Shown here: one piece after another, positions 24,405 through 33,550 of the stretch
How positions within the stretch are numbered: the first letter of the stretch is position 1
How the letters are laid out: every line of letters begins with the position of its first letter
Source: Ulota crispa
Lineage: Eukaryota > Streptophyta > Bryopsida > Orthotrichales > Orthotrichaceae
Direction: 5' to 3'
DNA: 64,000 nucleotides
Assembly (NCBI GenBank): GCA_963920765.1
Contig: OY987242.1
Location: forward strand, 30,776,002 to 30,840,001
The notes under the pieces: model-generated
The model's input: only the letters and a program-made list of their open reading frames with translations
What the model was told of the DNA's origin: nothing
Database searches by the model: none
Translations under genes and position numbers: made by a program

Positions 24405-24408
24405 TTAA

Positions 24409-25382
24409 TCCCTCAACGCCTAAGGTCCAAAGAGGCCTAAATGTGTCTTTGCTTTTCAAGGGTTGTAAGTCTAAATTCTACTGGAGTATGAAAATCTCAA
24501 CCATACAATATGTAGTGTGCATGTTGTAGATGATGTGGATCAAATTTGGGGTCATTTGATAGCATAGATTGGAAGATCATAATGATTTTGTGCTAAAAGA
24601 AGATGCTGAAATTTTCCTAAAAACACACTTGGAGGTGAAATTTGATTTCTAAACCTACTCAAATGAAAAAAAAAATGAAAATGTAGAGTGATTCAAACCA
24701 ATATAGAAACACATTGGTGAAAGAAAATATCAATCAACATACTCATTTTGTTTGCAAAATTGTTTTGAAATGTCAGAATACAGTGAAAAAAGTAGCAAAA
24801 AAGTCACATCTATGGCTAAACCTCCCTCTACTAAAATACTTCTCATTCACTCATAACTTCTTGGATTGATATGAAATTTTAACCACTTTAATTAGACTAG
24901 TATGCGCAACTTTTCCAATAAGACTCTTTGAAAACAAAGTTTCCATGAAAAAGTTATAAGCCACTAAAATTCATTGTCATGCAAAAATGTGTGGATTTTG
25001 AACTTTGAGTTGCTCCCAAACATTCAAGAAAAACTAGATTGACTTCTAAATTTTACCACAATTACTAGACTTTAATGGGAACAAAACCCAAAAAATTTCA
25101 ATGAAAAAGAAACTTGTGATGAAAAGGATACAAGCCCTCAAAGTTGCAGCCATCATAATGCAATGTGGTGAACTCAATTTGACCCTGTGAACTTTGAATG
25201 ACTTTCAAAAATTGAATATGTTTGAGATTGATATGAAAATTCTATCATAGAAACTAAACTAATATGCATAACTTTGCCAACAGGTTTTATTGACTTTGGA
25301 TAATTTGCACAAAAGTTACAACAACTCAAATATGATTGATGGACTACTGGAGGATGGAAACTGTCCTATAGGCGATAAGGGG
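24409..25382. mobile_element. PB-I element (TTAA)
   Basis: A 974-bp non-coding element between TTAA 24405-24408 (shared with PB-G copy 3) and TTAA 25383-25386. Ends are ATCCCTCAACGCCTAAGG and, reverse-complemented, CCCCTTATCGCCTATAGG. Only one copy is seen in the window. Confidence 0.6.
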
Positions 25383-25829
25383 TTAAGAGGTCTAAATTTT
25401 GAGAGGGTCGTTAAGGAGATAAGGGGTTACCTTAACCCCTAAACGCCCAAGGGCGTAAGGGCAAAACACAAATGCGTTATAAAATGATATTTTTGGAACT
25501 CCATTAATGAATTTTGCTTTAGAAGAGAAAATAAGAATCATGATGTCTTGTAATTATCCATACAATCAAACATTCAAAAAAAATTTTAGACTCTTATTTA
25601 ATGAGTTTAGAAGAATTTACCATTTAACATTCATCAAAATTACAAATTTTGTTTGTAGAATTTAAAATTTGGTATGATTGGCTGAAACAAACATTCTATT
25701 CTAAAACCAAAAAATGCAATATTTTTGAAGGTGATAACATTATTAATTATCCAAAATAGTAAATTTTTAATACTTAATAGCAAATATGGAAATTTTTGTC
25801 TTCAGAAAATTCTCCTTGGTGAAGTTTAA

Positions 25830-26888
25830 CCCCTAAAGCACTAAACTCAAATTTTCACCAAAACTTCTCCAAAACTGCCATTTCTAGCATAAGTACCAAA
25901 ATTTAGAAAAGATATATATTTTTGACAAATGTAACCTTAAGATCTTGTACTACACTAGTGTCAAAAGATGTGAAAAATTATTCAAGAGTTTTCACCATTT
26001 AGATTGTTAGACATTAGAGTTTGAATTGATAAAAAGCCATTTTTTGTCTCTACAAAAACCCGGGCAACTGCACTTCACAAGGTCATATTTGTATGAAAAA
26101 AACTCCAAAATGGTTGTAATTTTTTGAATTTTTTCTTCAAAGCAAGTTGGATACACACTTGAAAACTTTCAAATCATTTGGAATTGTAAAACATATAGAA
26201 AAACTACAGTAAGTAAAAAGAAATAGAAAATAATTCAAACCACTAAATTGTTAAGAGCTTAATCATGAAAATGAAAAATTCCAATCCTAAGGGTTATAAC
26301 ACTACAAGGAAAACTGTCCAAATCAACATGGCTAAATCTACAAAAATTGTCCTATTTGACAGTTTTTTTGTCATTTTGGACACATTTAGTCAATTCAGAC
26401 ATGTCAATTAGGACACAATTTCTTGTAGTGTAATGTTGTGATAAACAATCTAAATCTTTTGGTTTTGTTATTTTTCTAAAATATTGAAAATTGAGTAAAT
26501 TAATGAACTTCAAAGTTTATTTTAGAGTAGAGAATCCATAAGTGCCTACAAACAAAATCTCCTCATAACTTTTATCTCATTGATAACAATGGAATGATCA
26601 AAAGCTTCCCAAGTATATATAAATCTAAAGAACCAATTTCAAAAGATAAAATTCAAAAAATGTAATTTTTTAAGAAGTTTTTTGGTTGCCCGACAAGCAA
26701 AGAAAACTACATATCATTCAATAACTTTTGAATCATGAAGTCAAAAGTTATGAAAATTGTTGTGCCTCAAAGCTACTCCTTGGACCCATCATGTGCGAAA
26801 TCTTCAAAGAAAAGATAAAAATCTCCATTGGTAGTGAGCTGCCCAAAATTGCTATGTTGCCAACAAAGGGTGTTCAATGCTTTAGGGG
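25830..26888 (-). mobile_element. PB-G copy 4 nested in PB-A, carrying a CACTA MITE
   Basis: A 1,059-bp element flanked by TTAA 25826-25829 and 26889-26892. Ends are CCCCTAAAGCACTAAACTC and, reverse-complemented, CCCCTAAAGCATTGAACACC. The interior matches PB-G in reverse orientation (CTTTTATCTCATTGA, AAGTTTTTTGG). It contains the CACTA MITE at 26300-26430, so this is a three-level nest. Confidence 0.7.
26300..26430. mobile_element. CACTA-type MITE copy 2
   Basis: A 131-bp element, CACTACAAGGAAAACTGTCC to ACAATTTCTTGTAGTG, with a perfect 3-bp duplication TAA at 26297-26299 and 26431-26433. Termini and 3-bp duplication together match the CACTA superfamily. Confidence 0.8.
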
Positions 26889-27279
26889 TTAACTTGGATT
26901 GACATGATTCAAATTGGGTTGGAAAGTGAACTTGCTTTCTTATATGAAAATATTTCTTATTTTTCAAAAAAAGTTTTTTTTCATCTTGGGCAGCCCACAA
27001 AAAAAAGTTGAGTGGCCGTTTAGGGGGATTGCCAATGTCAAAATGAGGTAAGGTAACCACTGCACCCATACCTAAGCGTTTAAAGGTTTAGGGTACTGCA
27101 AAATCTTGAAAAATTCAAGATTTTTTTTGTAGGGTTAGCCTTTCAATAAGCTATCATGGAAAATAATCTTTGTGGGAAAAAATATTGTAGATTAATTTAT
27201 ATTAAAGGGCAAAGTTGCAGCTCATATTGTCCCTATTAGCAACTCTAGACTACCCTTGAAGTTGCTTTGATGTGTTCCT

Positions 27280-28024
27280 AGATGATTGCAACAAATGCTT
27301 GTATTATTTTTTGTCCCCTTCACCTCTTGCAAGTGCTTTTTGGCTTGTAACTTTTGCGTAGCAAGTTCTTTTGAGCTAAAATTTTAGAGGAAGGTACATG
27401 TCATAATTACAAACCTTCTATAAGTTTTGCAATTTTTTTAAAATTATTTTGCTATTTTTGAACAGCCCCCAAATAGGTGTCTACCTTGGCCATTTTGGGG
27501 GTTTTTAGTATTATTTTGGATCCAAAAAAGCAAATCTCATGCCACAAATTAGGGAAATTGTTCATCATTAAGCATTACACGGATAAGTAGAAGGGTTTCA
27601 TAAAATTATAAATTCCATGCCATGCACACACCCTCAAAGTGGGCATCCTTTCTCAAATGATTGGTGAAATTAAAAAAACTTCCTACAAAAACCACTAGCA
27701 TCAAGTGAAGCTACTCAAAGAGATAAAAAATGGCCTTTTTTATTTTATTTTTTGAAATTTTTTATTGTTTTCTAAAAAGAAAAAGAAAAATTCATTTTGT
27801 TGGTAATTTTTGGACCTCTATTTTTGTGCATAACTTTTAGAATATAATATTTCTAGGTTTGAATTTTCACAAGTATGCTATTTTAAGTGCTCTACATATT
27901 GTCCATATTTTATTTTATTTAAAAAATATATATTTCAAAAGCTCATAGTACTACCTAGTACTACCGGTTTAATAGTTTTAAGGGTGTTTGAGACAAAACC
28001 GTGAAGTGTTTCTTGCAATTACCC
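27280..28024 (+). mobile_element. F4-A element copy 3 (4-bp target duplication)
   Basis: A 745-bp element from AGATGATTGCAACAAATGCT to TTTCTTGCAATTACCC, flanked by TCCT at 27276-27279 and 28025-28028. Internal landmarks match copies 2 and 4 throughout. Confidence 0.75.
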
Positions 28025-28233
28025 TCCTATACATGTGCTTGACAGTCCCAAACTCCCAATCCCAACCATCTCACAGCAACTTAGGAATTGACATGTGGCA
28101 AGATTTTCTTGTGCAAGGGACATTGACTGCTCCACTTTGGGTTCACAGTGAGTGGTGAATACTTCAAAAGTAAAAAGTAGGGCTCCACTTTGGGGACTAC
28201 TCATGTATGGTTGTATGGGTGCTGTTTCCTTAA

Positions 28234-29167
28234 CCTCTAAAGGACCGTTGTCCCTTCGGGGGACAATTGGGATTTTGGGCATGTACCTATGGCTAAACTA
28301 CTTTGTGTAATTTGTTGAAACTTTTATGGAAGATAGGGAATTCAAAGATCTCTATGGGCATCTAATTTTTACCTCATTTTGACATTTGAAAAAGGAATTA
28401 TGCAAGAATTTTTGCTACCCGGGGGAGGGAGGGCAATCCAGGCAGCCCAAAAACTTCTTTAAAAATTGTATTTTCTGAAAATAGAAATATGAAATTGGTT
28501 CTTTAGATTTTTCATATGTGGGAAGCTTTGAATCATTCAACTTCAATCAATGAGATGAAAGTTATGAGATGTTTTTGTTTGTGGGCATTTACAAATCCTC
28601 TACTCTAAAATAAATTGTGAAGTCTTTTATTTTCCATAGTTTTCAATATTTTGGAAAAAAACTAAACCTAAGGAAGTAGATTGTTTATCACAATTTACAA
28701 CATTACAACCATTGGGATTTGTATTTTTCATTTTCATAATTAAATTCTTAACAATTTAGTGATTTGACTCATTCTCTACTTCTTTTTACTTACTATTTCC
28801 TCATGTGTGGTATAGTTCCAATAGATTTGAAAATTCTCCCACACATACCTAACTTGGTCTTCTACATGGAAAAAATAAACCTCAACTTTGTGTAGAGTAA
28901 TTATTTTCATGTAAAAGTGGTCAAGGCTTCTGAAACTTACTAGCAATAAGGAAAAAAACCTTTTCCCTTCACCTCAGATGTAAATATCTCCCTCCTCTCC
29001 ATCTAGAACGATGTGATTTTTTCCCACAAGTACATCTTCTAGTCTAAGGCAAGATCCTACAATTGGATTTGCAAAACAAACTTTATTTCCTACTTTTCTA
29101 CTCATTCTCCGTGAAGTGGTAGTTAACAGTGACTTTCACTAGAGAAAACTACTTGGGCCATTAGGGG
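28234..29167 (+). mobile_element. PB-G copy 2 (TTAA element)
   Basis: A 934-bp element between TTAA 28230-28233 and 29168-29171. It starts CTCTAAAGGACCGTTGTCCC and ends TTGGGCCATTAGGGG. The body is similar to 23312-24404. Its last about 45 bp are followed by a second similar copy ending at the TTAA 29220-29223, probably a small tandem duplication of the element's tail. Confidence 0.7.
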
Positions 29168-29223
29168 TTAACAATGACTTTCATTGGAAGAAAGGGCTTG
29201 GGCCTTTAGGGATTAGGGGTTAA

Positions 29224-29923
29224 CCCCTAAATGCCCAAGCCCTTTCTAAACTTCTTGGCATTTTCAGGAAAGTGAACAATCAACCAACCTTTTCATAAAT
29301 CTCATCAAGTTTTTTTAAACTAAAATTGTAAAAATTTAAACTTGATATGTTAGAGATTACATGGAAAAAGAAAACACAAGAATATCACTTATAGTTTGAA
29401 AGATTATAATATTTGAACATGAGGGTGTTAAAACTGTAAAAGTGACTTGAAGTCTTCTAATCCTCATTTCACATGTCACATATAAAAAGTTGGTCATCAA
29501 AAAAATATGAGGCTTAAGATCATTACATATTTAACCTCAACCAATTTCCGGCTTTCAAAATCTACTCTTGTATTTTTTTTAAATGGATTTCTAATGTGGA
29601 TTTTTCTCCAAACTCTAGTGTATTTGAGGCTCATTTTCAAGATCTTCCAACACTAAAAAACTCAAGATTGCATTTTCAAGATCTTCCAACACTAAAAAAC
29701 TCAAGATTGCAATGGACACCCTTGTACAAAATCTTGAATAGAAAAATCATGAACATTCATTTTCACAATTAAATTTTTTATATTGAAAACAAACTTCAAA
29801 ATAAACTTGTTTCAAAATAAACTTGTGTTCAATAGACAATACCAAAAATAGTAATTTGATAACATTTTATTCATCTTCAAAATTTTGCAAACACCCAAAT
29901 TGGGTGCCTTGGGCATTTAGGGG
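29224..29923 (-). mobile_element. PB-B MITE copy 2 (TTAA)
   Basis: A 700-bp element, TTAA 29220-29223 to TTAA 29924-29927, with ends CCCCTAAATGCCCAAGCCC and (reverse-complemented) CCCCTAAATGCCCAAGGCAC. It is homologous to PB-B copy 1 in opposite orientation but lacks the TM-M insertion. It contains a tandem duplication of about 39 bp (TTTTCAAGATCTTCCAACAC, about 29634-29711). Confidence 0.75.
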
Positions 29924-29927
29924 TTAA

Positions 29928-30300
29928 GGTTCTAGCAAAAAAAATTGGCTCAAAAACTTTGCCGGGGAGGGGTGCCGCCCATAGACGAGAACCAGAAGGT
30001 GGTCCGGGTACAAATCATGCAGAAGTGCAGGCAATGGTTGCATGTCCCCACAGCCTCTGATCGCAGTCGAGCCCGACCCAATTGCTCAGCACTCAACAAA
30101 TGGCGATCAGCGTGGAAAAATAAATGAGCTGTCTCCGGGGACCCCACGTCAGCACGCTGCCCGACGCAGGCCAACCCAAAACTTTGCCTGGTTTTGCTCT
30201 CGCTAGAGTACTGAGCTCCCTCTTGCTTGACCGTTGAAGACGACGAACACGATAGCTGGAGTTTGTAGGAAGTAGGAACCCTTTAGATGCTGATTCAGCT
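29928..30300. other. GC-richer spacer, no gene recognised
   Basis: At 29950-30200 overlapping ORFs occur on both strands without recognisable motifs. Confidence 0.4.
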
Positions 30301-30306
30301 GAAACT

Positions 30307-30625
30307 TACACCAAATAGTGCATTTAGATTGTCTTAACAATTAGGTTGCCTTACCTTGGCAAAGTTATCTCATGACTTCACCCTCTGCCACTTGGAAGGG
30401 CATGCAACTCTCTTTATGCTATAGCAATTCTTGATTTTGTCTAAAGTTCTAGTCTCCCTGTTCCCTACCTTTTGCACTTGTTGTTGTGCCCAACCTTTAC
30501 TTGCTTCCTCTATTGTTTATCACTATACTTATTGATAAAAGTTATTGTAATCATGATAAATATTTAAATGATGTGAAATGTCAAGAAATTAGTATGGCGG
30601 CAACCTAAGTGCACTATTTGGTGTA
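30307..30625. mobile_element. Inverted-repeat element Q copy 1
   Basis: The left end TACACCAAATAGTGCATTTA pairs with the right end TACACCAAATAGTGCACTTA (reverse-complemented). The interior shares CAATTAGGTTGCCTT and TTATTGATAAAA with 49087-49517. The target duplication is unclear, so the superfamily is open. Confidence 0.55.
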
Positions 30626-31121
30626 GTGTTTTACCTTTTCAATGTGGTTTCATTCTGTCAATGCTGTGTTTTTGCAGTGCTGTTCCAACCCCTCAAGGCT
30701 GCCCTTTTAGTGCTATTTTCTCTCCCAGCATCTTTTAGAGTGGAAACTGACCTCCAGCAGCTGCCCTTGTAGATGATTTTCCAATTTTGCTTTCATTTTT
30801 AGAAGTGTGAACTGGTTCCCCCCAGAGATAAAGTCCTGGACCACCAAATTTGAAGCTTTAAAGGGACCAGAGCAAATATGGAATATGGTGTGGTATGGTT
30901 CCAGCAGGAGATTAGTATGGTGCAAGCTAACGTGCCGCTGTGGATGAGGATGTACCTTGGTAGTCACTCAATGGACTCAGTCGTCGTCGTCCTCTCTGGA
31001 GCACTTTCAATTGTGATGTGAAAGGTGAAAATCAAAATCAGCTTTAAGTGAGAGCAGGCCTGGCCTCACTGGCTTTGAGTGGACAGAGTGTTGTGGGGCG
31101 GTTTGAGGTGTGATTGAGAAA
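30626..31121. other. No gene recognised
   Basis: Moderately GC-rich spacer; minus frames at 30713-30967 and 31007-31307 lack motifs. Confidence 0.4.
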
Positions 31122-31123
31122 TA

Positions 31124-31693
31124 CTCCCTCTGTCCCAATATAAAGCTCCAAGTCAGGCATAGTTCTTGTCCCACTAAAAAGTTCCTTTTTGCTAATTTCA
31201 ATTGCTGAGACAGCAAATGTCATGTTCATGATCTCATGGGGGCAAGCTAAGCAATTAAAGAGCATTCCTCTCCCAACAAGCTTGGCCTTGTCCATATGAG
31301 GTATCATTGTTGCTACTCATCTTTAAATCATTAATAATGAGGAGTTAGCAACATATACAAATATGATACTTTTTGCATGGAGTTTGGGTGCCCAAATGGT
31401 AACATCAAAGCTGGAGATTTTGCACACATTTGGTAGATGGTATATTGATTCTAGAATGCATGTGTCATTAGCAAAAATATTAAAATAATGAGGAGCCAGC
31501 AACCTTCACAAACTATGCACAAATTTGATACTTTATGCATGGAATTTGGGTGTCTAAATAGCAACATAAAAACTGGAGATTTTGCAGGTGGTATATTGAT
31601 TCTAGAATGCATTTGTCACTAGCAAAATTTCTAAAAATATAGGTAATCCCTCATGGAGAAGTTTTTTGGAGCTTTATAATGGGACAGAGGGAG
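31124..31693. mobile_element. Stowaway-type MITE (Tc1/mariner) with internal duplication
   Basis: A 570-bp element with termini CTCCCTCTGTCCCAATATAA and (reverse-complemented) CTCCCTCTGTCCCATTATAA, flanked by TA at 31122-31123 and 31694-31695. CTCCCTCYGTCCCA with TA is the textbook Stowaway signature of plant genomes. It is large for a Stowaway because it contains two tandem units of about 150 bp (each with CTGGAGATTTTGCA and TGATTCTAGAATGCAT) at about 31325-31480 and 31485-31630. Confidence 0.85.
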
Positions 31694-31695
31694 TA

Positions 31696-32277
31696 AGTTA
31701 CTGGAACAGAGACTGAGGTAAACTAAGGTAACTGGTAGTGTTCAGTGCCTGCTAAGTTACTAGAACTTACACTCGGGAGGTAACTAGTAAGTGTTCAGTG
31801 CATGGTAAGTTACTAGTTACTAGCGTCGTGTTGGGGTCCGGTTGCTCTGGGCCATTTGCTGGTATTGATGTGGGTCATATAATATGTCGTCTTCGGCTTT
31901 GTGAGGCAGCAGGCTAGCAGCAGCAGCAGCACTGGAGTCTGGAGTCTGGACCCAGGCATGTTTCAGACTGCCTCACGATAAGTTAAGACTTAAGAGGCGT
32001 GGAGTGAAGCTTGACTGCTGCCAGCCTGGTAGCGATGTGGTTAGGCTTGATTGATGAATCGTAAGGCCCTGCTCCTGCATAAGGTCACCATCAGTAGTAC
32101 GCATTCTAGAATGTGTACTCTCTGCTTTGGAGCAAAAATTTTAACCATTTTCGCAGCCAGGACAGGGCAGTCAAGAGCGCTCGGCAGCCAGCCCAAGTGA
32201 GCCGTTTTTTTTTTTTTTTTCTTAATCTGACCGCTGGGTGCTTTGCCGGACTGATCAGTGAAGTTGCACTTCTACCG
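31696..32277. other. No gene recognised
   Basis: Contains several GTTACTAG/TAACTAGTAAGT-like phrases near 31700-31820, a (CAG)n stretch near 31917 and a poly-T run at 32206-32220. Confidence 0.4.
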
Positions 32278-32287
32278 TTTAATAATA

Positions 32288-32636
32288 GGGAAAATTTCAT
32301 GGATACCCCTGAAGTTTGCAATATTTACATAGATACCCCTACTTTTTCAGCCCCATGAAAATGGCATTCAGCTCTACTTTTTCAGAAAATTAATAAAACA
32401 AAATAACACCCTTGTATAAAAAACTCTAGGTGTTTATTTTGTTGTGCATATCATTTACCTTCTTTCTTTGTGCATAACAAGAAAAAAATAATGTGCCCAC
32501 AAAGGGAGAAAGAAGTGACATGCACAACAAAAACAAACGCCTGGAAATTTTGGTTCAAAGATATTTATGATATTTCTGAAAATACGGGTATCTATGCAAA
32601 TATTGCAAACTTTAGGGGTACCTATGAAATTTTCCT
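32288..32636. mobile_element. MULE-like MITE, 10-bp target duplication
   Basis: A 349-bp element with an inverted repeat of about 50 bp: the left end GGGAAAATTTCATGGATACC pairs with the right end AGGAAAATTTCATAGGTACC (reverse-complemented). It is flanked by the exact 10-bp repeat TTTAATAATA at 32278-32287 and 32637-32646. Long inverted ends and 9-11-bp duplications are typical of Mutator-like elements. Confidence 0.75.
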
Positions 32637-32646
32637 TTTAATAATA

Positions 32647-33091
32647 AGCCCCCCAGCCCGCCATCAGGGTCGCTAACTTCGCATTCCGAAACTTGACCTG
32701 TGCGGTGACTGACGATCTCCTCTGAACTCTCCCATTGAAAAATCCGACCAAAGGCTCCAGTTTTTTTACAGCAGAAGTAGATCCAGCTGGTAAGGTTTAA
32801 GTTAACAACACAAAGCACGTGGGTTTGTCTGTTGTCGTCTTCCGTCAGGTCAACACGGGTTTGTCTTAACCGGGTTCCGATCAGGTTTAGGTCCCGTAGT
32901 TCCGTGACTTCTTGACGACTTTCTCACCCTTGAAAGGTTGCCGAAATCACGTAACTGTGCATCTCAAAAGATTCGTGGGTTCGCCTCAAGGCTGGGCCAC
33001 ACCAAACTAAACCAGCGTTTTGTAAAAAACAAATCAGGTGGTGGCTTTTACTTCTGTGTGGAAATGTAGATTCTTTGATTTGTTACACCCA
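32647..33091. other. No gene recognised
   Basis: GC-moderate sequence without a supported gene. Confidence 0.4.
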
Positions 33092-33142
33092 TGGTCTGTT
33101 TAAAACAGACCACAAACCATCTGGTCTGTTCAAAACAGACCA
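33092..33142. repeat. Twin 21-bp palindromes
   Basis: TGGTCTGTTT-A-AAACAGACCA occupies 33092-33112. A near-identical palindrome with TTC in place of TTT lies at 33122-33142, 9 bp on. Each could bind a dimeric protein or fold back; function unknown. Confidence 0.7.
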
Positions 33143-33292
33143 GTTTGAAAGTTCAAAAACTGGCATCTCAAACCTCCTGCCCGAGAATGATGGAAAAGTT
33201 ATCTTTAATAAAAATATATATGAGACCTTGAAAAGGTGATTCCAATTCTTCAAAAACACAAGTTATTCCTGCATTTGTTTCAATACAAATCA

Positions 33293-33550
33293 AACACCAT
33301 ATTTGTTAAACTGGGAAAAATGGTACATTGAGGAACTTCTGAAGGTTTTAGGTGATCACCTAAAACTAAGCTTGCAGCATTTTTTTTCGTACATGTGCCT
33401 TCACTTGAGAAGAGAAATTTGTGGAGGAAAAAATCTTAGTGACTCAGACTGAATCTGATACCTTTGGATCTGATCTAAGGTAACTTTTTAGGTTTAAGGT
33501 GGAGTACAAAATGGTACCTCAGTTTTTCCCAATTTAACGAATATGGTGTT
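33293..33550 (+). mobile_element. F4-B MITE copy 1
   Basis: A 258-bp element, AACACCATATTTGTTAAACT to CAATTTAACGAATATGGTGTT. A palindromic TTTTAGGTGATCACCTAAAA lies near the left end. The expected 4-bp duplication is not matched (ATCA/ACCG), so one flank has changed. Confidence 0.75.

Larger units (their letters stand above)
25436..27027 (+). mobile_element. PB-A copy 3, split by a PB-G insertion
   Basis: It begins CCCCTAAACGCCCAAGGGCG after TTAA 25432-25435. The left part ends ...GGTGAAGT at the TTAA 25826-25829, and the right part resumes CTTGGATTGACATG after TTAA 26889-26892, exactly the position used by the 5.3-kb insertion in copy 2. The far right end (GGCCGTTTAGGGGG at about 27015-27027) has lost its TTAA. 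Confidence 0.7.
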
